NCBI RefSeq assembly: GCF_032854445.1
Contig: NC_088300.1
Span: forward strand, 72,516,984 to 72,580,983
Reading direction: 5' to 3'
Origin: Liolophura sinensis
Taxonomy: Eukaryota > Mollusca > Polyplacophora > Chitonida > Chitonidae
DNA length: 64,000 nucleotides
In this document: in pieces, positions 28,001-37,300 of the stretch
Numbering within the stretch: position 1 is the stretch's first letter
Layout of the letters: each line of letters opens with the position of its first letter
The notes under the pieces: model-generated
Database searches by the model: none
What the model was told of the DNA's origin: nothing
The model's input: only the letters and a program-made list of their open reading frames with translations
Made by a program: the position numbers and the translations under genes

Positions 28001-29868
28001 ACGTGGTTTCTTAGGGTAAAGCATTTGTTTCACTGATATATTCGAATGCGGTACAGTTTATGACAGATCAAAATCAAAGATACTCGCTCAAAACTATATA
28101 TATAAGGTGGCCCACCCTTACCAATCCAGGTCTCGGTATATAATTCCCGAGATAGAAAGCAACAGCCAATTAAGAAACTGGCAATTGTTAAGCGACTTTC
28201 TGTGCTTTTAAAAACTCGGCCTGTGTGTACTGTTTTCACTCATCTATTCAGCGTGAATAAGTGAAAATAAGATCACACGGGTAAGCATGTGACAGACAAC
28301 GTTCGCCTCAGATTTTGATCCGGCATACACATGTAATTGTATACTTTAATCACTGAGTCAAGCGTGACATGACAGAGCTAAATTCGAAAAAAAAACTCAG
28401 GCATTAGCTCATGCCTCTAATACCTCTGCACCGATATATAGGCCTACGACATCCCCTATCTTACAATGAGTGAATGAGTGAGTGCTTGGGGTTTAACGTC
28501 GTACTTAACATGTCTTACAATAATGACTTATATGTAAGATGTGCGCGGATATATGTGACGTCCTGTATATTGTAGCGATGTCTTCTGCACGGATATATGT
28601 GACGTCCTGTATATTGTAGCGATGACATATGTGTCATCATGTATCACATTGTGACTACTTCTGCATGAATATTAATATGGACCAAAATGCCGTTTTGTAT
28701 CTTACATTCATGACGTCAGCACGGGTATATATTCTCTTCTGTATCTTAAAAGCATGGTATCTGGGCATTTCTGCCCCTTTGTATCTTATGATTTCAACCA
28801 ATTCGGTCCAGCTGTAACAGGTCTGTGGATGTAAATAAAATCGCAGAAAACTGTTTTGCTTTTAACACCGCACATTTCCCTGCGTAACACGAACAAACAA
28901 ACATCATCACCCCGTGACAACCCTTTAGACGAAGCATGAGGTTTGTAATTAGTGTAAAGAAGAAACCCATTAGCACGTTCTAACGACGGACATGGGTTCA
29001 AGCTAATTATGCGTAAGCTTGAACCAGTCGCCAGTAATGACATCCCTCAAAGATGCATTATAAACTAGGCCAGTGTCTAAACTAGCATCACACACCGCAA
29101 TTGTCCCACACAAATTGATGTATTACATATGGTTGCCCATCAACATCTTCTCAGTGTTTTATACACCAGACCAGGGGTAAAAACTTTCACATTGCAAAAA
29201 TGAACGGCGTACATAAAGCGTTGGGTTCTTCATAAAAGAGAAATGAACGGCACATAAACGTCGAACTCGTGAAAAAGAAATGTTCAGTGCTTTTCCACTT
29301 ACACATTCAACTCTGTTTAAGAAAAATTCACACACGTCTATCCGTGTCTTATCCGAAGGCGTGTGTAGATTTTAACGCAAGGCCCATGCAGTTTGTTTAA
29401 AAATCAACAAACAGAGGACCCTGTTAAGTGGATACTCTATTGTTAATAACCGTACCCCGATTTAATCGCACATGAAATAATTTTAAATTATGTAAATAAG
29501 AAGGCATTTTATTTCAGCATTACATATGCTAATTGTAATAAGGTATTAAACTTCACATCACCACAAGGTCTGTCTTTCCTACGGTTAAGGGACGGTGAAC
29601 TATACTGCAGAAAAATATACACGTTCCCCATTTGAGTTATAGCATTTATAGCCATAAGTCATTCTCCTCAAAGGGGATGTATTCGTTGACTTTGAAAAGG
29701 GTGTCAGTATCACGACACCAAAACGTCGTTCGGGATAACTTCATTAGTTCAGTATAACCCATAAGTTATAAGCTCATGTTATTATTGTGATAGATGGGGA
29801 TGTGTCGAAGAGAAGAGTTTGGTTTGGTGAAGTTATATATATATATATATATATACACTTTGTTAGTC

Positions 29869-29953
<85 letters not shown>

Positions 29954-32900
29954 TAACATACAAAATGTACACACAAAGTACTACAAGACAAGTAAACTTA
30001 AAGAATATAACCGTGAACCGTGAAATAATATGCATTATCAGAGAAATAGAATATAACAATGTTTTGTGCATTTCTTCGCTTAACACCAGAATATTTCTTG
30101 TACATTAAATACTATACGATAATATTTCTATTGTAAACTAATAGTCTTTCCCCGAAGACATACATTGGATTACTTTATAGCTGTGAGCTATATAGGAGTC
30201 ACAAACACCGGCCGAAGATGCAAAGTCATTATATCGATGACTTGCAAAATGGTCAGTGCACGTAAAGCCGGATAGGTCCTTACCACTTAGTATGAAGAAT
30301 ATGGGGTATGTATTTACCAAAGGAAGGCCATACATGCAGGAAGCGTCACGACTATCATTGTGAATATAGCGTGTAAATAGATTCATATGACTCACACATG
30401 GTTCGGTGTGTGTCACCCGCATTCATACAGAACTGGAACAAAAACTCCGGCAGGTGAAAATTCTATATACCTCATCTGTCCGTCTTTTTGAAATACAAGG
30501 TAAACAAAGCTTTTACGAAGAAGAGTGTGCTTTGTGAATCTTTGCAAATGACCATCTGCCCTCTTACATATACTTGAGTCAGGCAATGTTGTGTCAGGAT
30601 CAGAGAGTCCGCTTCGCAGTCTGTACACTGAGACAGCACGCACAACACATAGCTGGGGCACATTATACACCAGACAGAACAGGTCATCCACCACCTTGTG
30701 TAGAACCTCAACATATTGTATTCCGATAAACCCATTCTGTCAATAGATTCATTTTTCATACAGAGAGAAAAGAACAATCCCAGACATTTTCAAATACAGT
30801 TATGTTCTTGGCTGTACACAGACATATTACATATATATTTCAGCATTTTAAAATGCACAGACTGCTATGTACAATCCTTAAATTAGCAGAACGATTCGAT
30901 GAAGAAATTCTACTTCTTCTACCACCATCATGGCACCGAGGTGAGGTAGAGGCCATGGGTAAAGTGTCCCACCCTCTATCAAGAATTCATGCAAAGGCTT
31001 GTTTATTTTTCATGACCAGCGTAAATTAATCCGGGCCACAAATGAACAACTGTATTTCCACTTTGTTTTTATAGTCTCGAGCCTTAATCAGTGTACATAT
31101 TTTTTTTTCTTTTTGTAAATTCGTGTATTATGCATTTGACATTCGATGTAATATATGTTGGCTATTTGCGTGGACGATATATATACATTATTCCACCGAT
31201 TAGTGCTCGTTACTGCTTTTAAAGTGCGCCGGTATAAGAAGTTAAGGATGGTAATGGCTTACATTAAGGCCGAGCAGTTCATAAGAGTAAGTGCACACCT
31301 TTGCTGTCAAGTCGTGATGCAGAAATACTTTGTTATTCAGCAACTCTCAGTCAAAAACGAGTCATCGATACAGCTGTATAACTACTGCCAATTGATCGAT
31401 ATATTATCTAGTCTGTACTCAAGGTCAGTTCAAAGTTTTTCACTGAGACGACTTCATCACAAGTAACTCCTAATCCAAAACGATTATATGTGGCCATAAA
31501 TGCACCAATCGCAACAGAAATAGAGTAATCTGAAATTTTTTTCAGTGTTCAAAATATTTTTAACTACCTCCAGTTTCAATTTCTTCCAGACCGTCGACGC
31601 ACGCAAAACACACCCACAAAGAGGTGTGATTTTACGACGCATGTTTTGTGAACGTTAGAGCTCAAATTCAGTCATATGTACCCTAACTGCACGACACACA
31701 TCTTTACTCTGATATAACTTCTTTACAATGCCATATGACTCAAGAAATCAACAGATGAACTGCAGTTGTATTATATGTCAAAAAGTCATCTATGATCTTC
31801 AGTCGCAGCAAATTCAGTGACCGGAAATTAATTCTTGGTATAATGAATACAAATATGTGTCTTTCTGGAAGTGAGAAAAAAATGCGCATTTGGATATAAT
31901 GGTTTCATTCTAAGTTCACGTTTTATCCAGGTATTAATGCAGAGGACTACCTGGCTAAAAATAGCCTTACGTGTGACAAGGTCCACCTAAAAAATGGACG
32001 TTCCTGTATAGCCAGTTATATGTGCACCGCGTGCATGCATACGTTATGAATGAATACCATAATTTTCCTATTAATTACTATACCCATGCTGAAAAACATT
32101 CACACAATATTAAAGATGCTTATTTCGTTCAGTCATACAGAAATGAAAAATGTCTGCGATATTAGATGACTGGATTCATGCAAAGCCTTTACATATATGA
32201 TTATGAACACTAATATAACTCTGTGTGCTTTATATGACACACTAGGTCTATAATTCTGGTATTAAACTTTGAATAAATAGGAAATTCGCTAAGGTTTTCT
32301 GTAGAAAGTAGAAACATATATTGCTACGTTTACTTTACAACAACCTGACCTCTGTAATATTAATATTACCTGTGTGCATGACCTGAAGTGGTTGGCACGT
32401 GAATGTGAAAAGCAAAATATATGCAAAATAAGAGACAAGGCCTTGTTCATACAGTATATATTTTATGCCACAGTCTATTTATCAGTGAATTATGTTGCTC
32501 TGACGTAGAACTCGTGCAGCAAATTTTCTTGAGGGATCAAAACAAACAAGATTCGTGCATTACCCACACGTTCATTATTTAAAACAAGCGCACTCATCAA
32601 TAATAGATCAATAGCACTGACTGGTCGTGAGCACATACATGAGCGTCGTCGATAGGCCTACTGCCCATAGGTCTAGTTCCTAATTTAGAGGCTATATCAT
32701 TAGATGTTCTTCCACTTGTATTGGTACATTAATCTGAAAGTTGAATGGGGTTGTTCGACGTTTTGGCTTAAATCTTTTGAAAATTATCGAACGTCTTGGC
32801 ACTTGGGGCAGGTCTGGTCATGAGAAAATGCACGGTGGGTTTTATTCATATTATGGAGTTTTCCAAGCACGTCTGTGGTATACGTCGGGTATATACTTTT

Positions 32901-33155
32901 GATAATATCTCGGCCGGTAAATTAGCCCGTATCAGTCTGAAATCTGCTTGTTATATTACCTGTAATTACCAAGGAGTGCGACCCATCGCCTTACACGAAT
33001 ATCTAAACCAAATCTGTATCGGACTGTACAGTCGTGTATCCATACAAAATACGTGATAACAACTTACCTGTGCCAGCTGTTCCCTCTGTTGTATTAAATA
33101 GTAATGATATCCCCACTATGGTAGAGTATAGTTTCCTGACCATACTCCAGCCCAT
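6801..33155 (-). CDS. Secreted ADAMTS/MIG-17-like zinc metalloprotease, 17 exons, 760 aa
   Basis: Coding exons, in order: 33155-33068, 26774-26557, 26153-26064, 25866-25722, 24845-24740, 23344-23251, 21392-21315, 15542-15403, 13310-13258, 13020-12930, 12431-12267, 11850-11712, 10813-10700, 9889-9838, 8271-8122, 7592-7257, 7024-6801. The lengths sum to 2283 bases, every junction is GT-AG, and the phases match throughout. Layout: signal peptide 1-29; propeptide to 195, ending in the furin site RVRR (192-195); reprolysin domain from 196, with zinc ligands H363, H367, H373, catalytic E364 and a likely Met-turn M388; ADAMTS-type cysteine-rich domain about 424-524; four PLAC-like modules (527-566, 576-608, 646-678, 688-about 720); hydrophobic tail 745-760. 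The family cleaves extracellular-matrix and basement-membrane proteins; the substrate here is unknown. No thrombospondin type 1 repeat was seen, which resembles nematode MIG-17 more than vertebrate ADAMTS. The exon assembly is mine and untested by RNA. Confidence 0.9.
7257..7592 (-). CDS. Protease exon 16: PLAC-like modules 2 and 3
   Basis: The longest coding exon, residues 575-686. Module 2 runs from GCEYGN to CCGTC (576-608). A Pro/Thr-rich linker of about 35 residues (609-645) follows and could carry O-glycans. Module 3 runs from GCLDKN to CCLSC (646-678). Two modules in one exon suggest an internal duplication with a lost intron. Borders are CACACAG and GTAAGA. Confidence 0.87.
8122..8271 (-). 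CDS. Protease exon 15: PLAC-like module 1
   Basis: Residues 525-574. It holds six cysteines in one module: GCTFGD, ETC, RYC and the RCCQAC block at 562-566. The Cys-Cys-x-x-Cys ending resembles the protease-and-lacunin (PLAC) domain. Borders are TTATCCAG and GTAAGA. Confidence 0.87.
9618..9690 (-). mobile_element. SINE 3' fragment
   Basis: Tail TATTTATTTATTGATTTG followed by GTGTTTTACGC and AAGAATATTTGACTTATACG of the SINE family; the head is missing. Intron 14. Confidence 0.8.
9838..9889 (-). CDS. Protease exon 14: end of cysteine-rich domain
   Basis: Fifty-two bases encoding [17 protein letters not shown] (508-524) plus one base. The Trp-Cys-x-x-Gly-x-Cys block completes the Cys-rich domain begun in exon 13. 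Acceptor is a T-run followed by CAG; donor is GTAAGC. Confidence 0.9.
10393..10491 (+). mobile_element. SINE 3' half
   Basis: CCCCGGGCTCTGCCCCG through GGCGTAAAACACCAATG and an AAATAAAT tail. Intron 13, antisense to the protease. Confidence 0.85.
10700..10813 (-). CDS. Protease exon 13: cysteine-rich domain
   Basis: Residues 470-507, phase 0 at both ends. It contains [14 protein letters not shown] and RGTSCGSQK, the ADAM/ADAMTS pattern Cys-x(3)-Trp-Cys, then Gly-Thr-x-Cys-Gly. Asn-Gly-Thr is a glycosylation sequon. Borders are CTCTTAG and GTAAGC. Confidence 0.92.
11712..11850 (-). CDS. Protease exon 12: start of cysteine-rich domain
   Basis: Residues 423-469. CLSN is followed by [16 protein letters not shown] and ends in SSYMC. 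This is the ADAMTS pattern in which the catalytic domain passes into a Cys-rich module through PGxxY and a Cys-x(4)-G segment. Borders are ATTTAG and GTAAAG. Confidence 0.9.
12267..12431 (-). CDS. Protease exon 11: third zinc ligand and Met-turn
   Basis: Residues 368-422. LGASHDGD supplies the third zinc ligand H373 and D374. FIMAG gives a likely Met-turn methionine at 388. [13 protein letters not shown] is the reprolysin C-terminal helix with its paired cysteine. The acceptor is TGTTTCAG and the donor GTTCGC. Confidence 0.92.
12930..13020 (-). CDS. Protease exon 10: HELGH zinc-binding helix
   Basis: Residues 338-367. RVCDD and GFGCVKT precede THELGH, giving zinc ligands H363 and H367 and catalytic E364. 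It ends CAC-AG before GTATAC, so Ser368 is split across the junction. Exon 11 supplies the rest of the HExxHxxGxxHD signature. Confidence 0.92.
13258..13310 (-). CDS. Protease exon 9: short catalytic-domain exon
   Basis: Only 53 bases: codons H321 to T337 plus one base at each end. HDLYTLN continues LFTG of exon 8, matching the family pattern LFTG-x-DLY. Acceptor CTGATTTCAG, donor GTACGT. It sits right beside the 35-bp tandem array of intron 8. Confidence 0.85.
13400..13802. repeat. 35-bp tandem array with CRE-like TTACGTCA, about 11 copies
   Basis: The unit is about 35 bp and includes ACGTCATGTGGTACACAAAG. The ACGTCA core occurs at about 13416, 13451, 13488, 13523, 13558, 13610, 13645, 13680, 13715, 13750 and 13785; ten of the eleven read TTACGTCA. 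One copy near 13575 is partly duplicated. The array lies in intron 8, about 90 bases upstream (gene sense) of the exon 9 acceptor. Because 35 is not a multiple of 3 and the units lack stops, long overlapping ORFs appear here; they are artefacts. Confidence 0.95.
14050..14830. repeat. 60-bp tandem array, about 13 copies
   Basis: The unit is 60 bp and starts GCAATGTTTTGATGGTTGAG, followed by a GTGGAGTTGGGG block and a GAGTAGCGTGAAGCG block. Copies start near 14050, 14110, 14170 and so on to 14771; the copies from 14411 on are shifted by one base. The last copies decay into single-copy sequence. The 60-bp period keeps ORFs open on both strands. The array lies in intron 8. Confidence 0.96.
14870..15402. 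repeat. About 97-bp tandem array carrying copies of the exon 8 splice donor
   Basis: AGCGTCC(C/T)C(T) marks the units at about 15051, 15149, 15245 and 15342, a period of 96-98 bp. Each unit contains the plus-strand block GAGTAACTTAC(A/C)CTGTACAAG. On the gene strand this reads as a donor, ACAGGGTAAGTTACTC, matching the true exon 8 donor at 15402-15403. The unit shares its TTTTGG-TAGTTGAGGTGGAG core with the neighbouring 60-bp array, so the two are probably related. Confidence 0.93.
15403..15542 (-). CDS. Protease exon 8: catalytic domain
   Basis: Residues 274-319 plus two bases. It contains [11 protein letters not shown] followed by HDHATLFT, the conserved Asp-His-Ala block of reprolysins. 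The acceptor is TTTATAG. The donor reads ACAGG|GTAAGT, and the same donor with its flank recurs in the tandem repeats just downstream in intron 8. Confidence 0.88.
17556..18512. repeat. 70-bp minisatellite, 14 copies
   Basis: The unit is 70 bp. TTCTCCACAA marks copies at 17571, 17641, 17711 and onward to about 18479. The central copies are nearly identical; the last three diverge, which suggests recent spread from the middle. Each unit has CAATAAAG or CAATACAG. It lies in intron 7 of the protease. Confidence 0.97.
20040..20098 (-). mobile_element. SINE tail fragment
   Basis: TATTTATTTATATATTTGATTG and ATTTCACTTACGACA are a diverged tail-end piece of the SINE family. Intron 7. Confidence 0.55.
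20302..20400 (-). mobile_element. SINE 3' fragment
   Basis: GTATTTATTTACCTGATTGG, GTGTTTTACGACATATTCAG and CACTTACACGACGGCAGCC match the family, followed by a short remnant of the body. Intron 7. Confidence 0.8.
21315..21392 (-). CDS. Protease exon 7: catalytic domain
   Basis: Twenty-six codons (residues 248-273) beginning MDLRYRAI, the conserved reprolysin strand, and ending AGYLIAD. Phase 0 at both ends, between TTTTGCAG and GTAAGT. Confidence 0.87.
21419..21977. mobile_element. MITE flanked by TTAA, about 550 bp
   Basis: Left end TTAA then AGGGGAAGAAAATTTAAA; right end TTTAAGTTTTCTTCTCCT then TTAA. The 18-base inverted ends match at 16 positions. TTAA duplication is the mark of piggyBac-type insertion. 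No transposase ORF is present, so it is non-autonomous. It lies in intron 6, 26 bases upstream (plus-strand sense) from the exon 7 border. Confidence 0.75.
23251..23344 (-). CDS. Protease exon 6: catalytic domain
   Basis: Residues 216-247. It ends KYFAHVVNG, the helix typical of reprolysins just before the VDLRYR-type strand encoded by exon 7. Borders are TGTCTAG and GTAAGT. Confidence 0.87.
24308..24330 (+). repeat. Poly(A) run
   Basis: About 21 adenines in intron 5. No retrocopy could be recognised to its left, so it is listed only as a homopolymer. Confidence 0.9.
24740..24845 (-). CDS. Protease exon 5: furin site and start of catalytic domain
   Basis: Residues 181-215. RVRR (192-195) is a consensus proprotein convertase site. 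It is followed by [14 protein letters not shown], the first strand of a reprolysin domain. The reading frame is the one matching the phases of both neighbours; one alternative frame stops and the other gives no family match. Borders are AACTTGCAG and GTAAGA. Confidence 0.85.
25722..25866 (-). CDS. Protease exon 4: propeptide
   Basis: Residues 133-180 plus one base. It opens [17 protein letters not shown], matching the zymogen pattern in which a glycine-rich strand is followed by a Tyr-x-Ile segment. The borders are TTTGCAG and GTGAGT, and phase 1 is completed by AC of exon 5 to give Asp181. Confidence 0.82.
26064..26153 (-). CDS. Protease exon 3: propeptide
   Basis: Thirty codons (residues 103-132), phase 0 at both ends, between TTCCACAG and GTAAGT. 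The sequence opens [11 protein letters not shown] and ends in a glycine-rich turn followed by KTVKV, where beta strands of the propeptide would run. Confidence 0.8.
26557..26774 (-). CDS. Protease exon 2: N-terminal propeptide
   Basis: Starts after TATTTCAG and ends CAG before GTAAGA. It encodes residues 30-102. The stretch [18 protein letters not shown] resembles the conserved propeptide pattern of ADAM/ADAMTS zymogens, where hydrophobic alternation precedes an asparagine-alanine-proline step. Asn-Ile-Thr and Asn-Gly-Ser sequons are present. Two cysteines (ICEDGKSIC) follow. Confidence 0.82.
27683..27955 (-). mobile_element. tRNA-derived SINE, nearly full length
   Basis: This is the reverse complement of the family. 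It has the ATTT tail at the left, the body blocks GACGGCGGTCAGCATTATGG and CACGACCATCCGCAGG, then the tRNA-like head (TAGCGCGCTAACCAACTGAG) ending near 27950. It lies in intron 1 of the protease, in the same orientation as the gene. Confidence 0.92.
28465..28515 (-). mobile_element. 3' end fragment of the ACTC-tailed interspersed repeat
   Basis: GAGTGAATGAGTGAGTGCTTGGGGTTTAACGTCGTACTTAA is the reverse complement of the tail of the copy at 49722-50032. Only this end is present here. Confidence 0.7.
28546..28630. repeat. 44-bp duplication with TGACGTC
   Basis: CGGATATATGTGACGTCCTG starts at about 28546 and again at about 28590. More divergent copies with GACGTCA follow to about 28730. It lies in intron 1. 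Confidence 0.85.
29834..29950. repeat. Long (AT)n microsatellite, two blocks
   Basis: AT runs at about 29834-29855 and 29871-29950 (40 dinucleotides) are separated by a short unique piece. Both are in intron 1. The ORFs across them are poly(Tyr-Ile) artefacts. Confidence 0.98.
30138..30765 (-). pseudogene. Unidentified coding-like stretch with one frame break, in protease intron 1
   Basis: Read on the minus strand, a frame open from about 30760 (after TATTGACAG, a possible acceptor) runs to a TGA at 30413 (VPVLYECG). A second frame takes over within a few bases ([17 protein letters not shown]) and runs to a stop at 30138. Together they would give about 205 residues rich in cysteine. I recognise no family. 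The frame change needs one extra or two fewer bases, so it is either a pseudogene, a sequencing error or chance. Another frame is also open for 101 residues here, which weakens the case. Confidence 0.25.
33068..33155 (-). CDS. Protease exon 1: start codon and signal peptide
   Basis: The ATG at 33155 opens 29 codons: a basic N-terminus (MVRKLYS), a hydrophobic stretch (TIVGISLL) and a small-residue end (EGTAGT), as in a signal peptide. The exon ends ACA-G before GTAAG. This phase fits the CA at the start of exon 2, giving Ala30. No TATA box was recognised just upstream; the 5' UTR and promoter are not defined. Confidence 0.8.
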
Positions 33156-33867
33156 GTTGTAATATAGTGGTGACCAAGTCTTTCCTTTCTCACTGTCACC
33201 TGCTTAGTGTGATGCTCCATGGACTCCCACGAGTAAACATTCAGGTGCGCAACTAACCTAGCGTGACGTAAAGAGGAGGCTCAAGACGAGAGGGACACGC
33301 ATCGGGGCAAACCTTTGATCAGACTAATGAACTGTAATTAACAACGCTACAGTTCATTACACAATATACGACTAGATTCATTATACATTACATCTGCGTT
33401 CTTAGATATTTTTTTACGAACTTTAGAACACGTTTTGTATATTTTGTTGTTTCAATTTTTTTTTGATCCTCTAACATTTCCGCGCTCTTTCGTTTCGCTT
33501 CATGACGTCAGCTTGTACGGTTACTCGGCCGATTCCGGAAAACTTCAAAAGGGATTCCCCCACAACAATATCTACATTCACTCAAACGGAACAAAGTTGA
33601 ATAGACTAAGGCTATGAGTAAAAAAATATTTTTAGACGCGTATAAGCCTTAACAAAAATAGGAATCACGATTACTGGCAATTATATCCGTCACCCCCTCA
33701 TCTGAATTTCCCACTTACAGACAGTACTGTGTACTGATAGTACTGTTTCAAACCATTTTGGGATGATAAATAACAAAGGAATAATGATATCTTTTTATGT
33801 CCATTTAAGATCACTTTAAATCGATATTAATTAATCCTGGAATACTAAATTTAAAAGTTACTGACCA

Positions 33868-34090
33868 CAGAAAGTGCAAAACCCTGGTAATAAGTGAAAG
33901 TACTTAAGCCTGGTAATAAGTGAAAGTGCAAAACCCTGGTAATAAGTGAAAGTACTTAAGCCTGGTAATAAGTGAAAGTGCAAAACCCTGGTAATAAGTG
34001 AAAGTACTTAAGCCTGGTAATAAGTGAAAGTGCTTAACCCTGGTAATAAGTGAAAGTGCTTAACCTTGGAAATAGATGAAAGTGCATAAG
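33868..34090. repeat. 26-bp tandem array, 8 copies, in the protease 5' flank
   Basis: The unit CCTGGTAATAAGTGAAAGT recurs every 26 bp from about 33882 to 34065. Two variants alternate (ending TGCAAAAC or TACTTAAG), giving a 52-bp higher-order repeat. It lies 0.7 kb upstream of the protease start codon. Confidence 0.95.
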
Positions 34091-34129
34091 AAATAGTTGT
34101 GAAGCAGCATTGGCGTTAAGATAAATAAA

Positions 34130-34370
34130 CTGATATTTATTTATTTATTTATTTATTTCTACGTTGTACTGAAGGCTGTTTTCTTTAGATATACAGGCGT
34201 TGGAACCTAGCCAACACCAGGGGAAACCTTTGTATCATGTATATGTATCTGGTAACTCTCCTGAACTAAAGCTACCCGTGGTGGATTTGAACTCGAGATT
34301 TCAATGATCAAGCGCTAGTGGTTTCATCGGTAAAGACTTCGCGTTACCTCACCAGCCATGCTCCTACATA
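34130..34370 (-). mobile_element. Possible diverged SINE
   Basis: It starts with a (TTTA)n run. CCAGGGGAAACC and GTGGATTTGAACTCGAGATT suggest a B-box-bearing tRNA-like end at the right. The middle does not match the main SINE, so it may be another family. Confidence 0.4.
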
Positions 34371-37300
34371 TGATGTATTTATGAGTTGTGGTCCAAGATA
34401 GATGAACAGCAAGTGATTTATGATCAGGTTGATCAGATCTGTACAACATTGGCTATATCATCACCTTTCGGATATACAGATATGTAAGTTGTATAATTAT
34501 ACTTGTTCGTGAATTTCGTGGGGCTGACATGAATATTGTCAGTAACCAAGTCAAAAGTACATGGATCAGTGCTTATTCTCGGTTACAAACTTTTGGTATT
34601 CCTCGAAAACATTCATAAATGTACAGTTTACGCAGCTTTAAGCCTTCGGACAAAGCCGGAAAAAACACCGCTGTAAACTTGGAGAGAGCTGGGCACAAAC
34701 TCACAACCTAAATGAGTAAAGTTCGTGGAGAAAGTCATGCTTATATCTGATTGTTTATTTAACGGGATGACAACAATAACTCAATTATTACTGAGGCATG
34801 CTCAGTAACCTGTATAGTCCGTGAACCTGTGTAGCGCCTTCACTTCACACATCCGGGATGAAAATGTAGAGCTGACAACAAATGGCTCGGATTTCCGTTA
34901 GTTGACTTTGGACTTTTATTCAGATCTCTTTTTTAAGTAGACCACAATTATTTAATTTGAAAATAGAGTTGATTACATATATATTATATACTGTGGTTTT
35001 TTGCTCGTGTTATGTCTATAATTAAACACGTGACTAATGCATAGACGCTATAGATGTGACGCCGCGAACCATCATGTGTCATTCTTCTCTTTATAGCCTG
35101 TATAGGCCGCAATTTGTCAACACTGACATATCCATACATTTCTGAGCCCACAGTCTTAACGCTGTTCTAAAGACTATTCATCTTAAAGTGAGAAAAAATG
35201 ATACATACACAAATGTAAGCAAATTAGATCTGAATCTTGAGTTTATTGATACACATTGTCAAAGTAATAAAGCAATCTGTGTGTTATAAACAGAATACTT
35301 AAAAAAAGCCTTCCAAAATAGCAAATCAATTTTTAAATAAGTGTTTTTGTAATTCCTCAGAATTAATACCAAATCGCCAGAGAACAAATGTTCGGCTATG
35401 TCGCCCTGCAGGTGTATATCCGGATAATCGGTATTCAGATTAATTCAGACAGTATGATAGGTTTGTCAACATACTGATGTAGATCATCATCGACGATGAT
35501 GCAGCCCAGTGCACATCCTATGCCCCTAAGCATAACAGAAATAGAAACTTATTTTGGCAGATTTTTTCTTGTCTTTTATACAGAAACGTTCATCTATTTC
35601 TGTATGAAGAAAGATAAATAGAGCACAGTTGAAGGTACATGTACATGTATACTAAATAGTAACAAAGTCTCAATTGGAGTCAAGTTTAATTTATTTATCT
35701 ATTTAAATTACTCCGTGCGTGTTGACTGTATAGCTAATTACATTCATTTGCTTCCAGGTAGATATAATTTTTCACTTCGCTCATGTATTATTCATGATTT
35801 AATTTATTTAATATTAAGGTATATATCACCAACAAGTACGCTTTTAAATACATTTCTGTTATAGTTTATAAAAGCGTCCTGGTGTTTTAGTCATAAAAAA
35901 TCGATATTTATTCACTAAAGATATGTCTTTATTACAGTAAACATGTCGGATGTTTAGACAGCAGTGTGTTTTACTATGTAAACATGTCACATGCTTATCT
36001 CAGAAAACGCGTTTACACGATTATTGGTTTTTTACTCTGAATATAAACACAAAGTCATTCTTACTGGACTATTTGTGTTTATTTGTCTTTTTTTATGATC
36101 AAAAAGCAACACGCGTTTATAAAGTGAAATAGAAATGTGTTTAAAACGAAACACTTATTTTTAGTTTTAATGTGCATACTTTCACATAGTTCCTTTTGTA
36201 TGTATATAAATTAATAGACAAACCTTGGCATGGAGTATATTTCAAATTAAAGACCATGCAGTATTATATATATTGTAAATAATATAAATAAGGAAAATAG
36301 TTAGACTTTTTGTTTTAGAATTTCTTAACACAAATGCAAAGTGCTAATGTGAGATTTTAATAACCGCGTACCTGAACAACACTTACAAGGACGATACAAT
36401 AATTTATACTGGCCATTACTTGCTCTTTTCACAAGTTCTATACCGTGTTTTGCATGTGCAGTTGATTGTTATTACTATTCTTCTTATCCGTATAGTTCCT
36501 TATATCCCCTGACTGAGTGTCTGAATAAACGCCGCAGGATTGCGATTCATGTGAAACAAAGAAGCTTAAAAAGATCTCCTGATTCAGAGATTATGTTGAC
36601 ATGATCATATATTTTCCAATTTAAAAAGCGAGGAATTGCAATTCACCAATCTCTTCTGCTACATGACTTTAGTACAACATAATATCGCTCCAAACGACTA
36701 ACGTCTTATCGAAACAGAAAGGTTCGGTCCTATAAACGTTAGACAACTGATCGTCTTATTAGTTATACAACCACCAAATCGAGGGGATTGGGGAGTGGTT
36801 TGGGGATTAGTTGCGGTGGGGTTGGTGCATACTTGTACTCCAACATATAATTGTAAACTGGATTTCCCTTGACGAGCCAGATGTACAGATTTGCCCAAAT
36901 CATCAAAATATCTAAACGATTAGTGATCATTTATTTTCAGAAGTACAGATGCTATTAAGCTGATTTTTTGTCGTGTGTTTTCCCGGGCTCTGTCTGGTTT
37001 CCTCCCACCATAATGCTGATAACCGTCGTATAAGTGAGATATTCAGGAGTACTGCATAAAACACCAATCAAATTAATAAATAAATACATAAGTAAGCTGC
37101 TTGGGAAACAATTAGGAATGTGAAAAGCCACCGAAAGTTCATATAAAAACCTTGATCAGATTGTACTTTTTAAAAACGGAAAAAATTGATGTTATAAAAT
37201 TCTTTGAAATGAAACACAAAGGAAATATTTTGCTGTACGAACATGTACTGTTCATATATTCCATTTTGTTTAAACAGTTAAGCATTTTCCTCTTTACAGA

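Larger units (their letters stand above)
26775..33067 (-). other. Protease intron 1, 6.3 kb
   Basis: It separates the signal-peptide exon from the propeptide. It holds a full SINE (27683-27955), an ACTC-tail fragment, 44-bp repeats, the AT microsatellite and the unidentified coding-like stretch at 30138-30765. Nothing is recognised from about 30800 to 33067. Confidence 0.7.

Noticed and set aside
29766-30108. Tyr-Ile repeat ORFs on both strands
   Set aside because: They are translations of the AT microsatellite.
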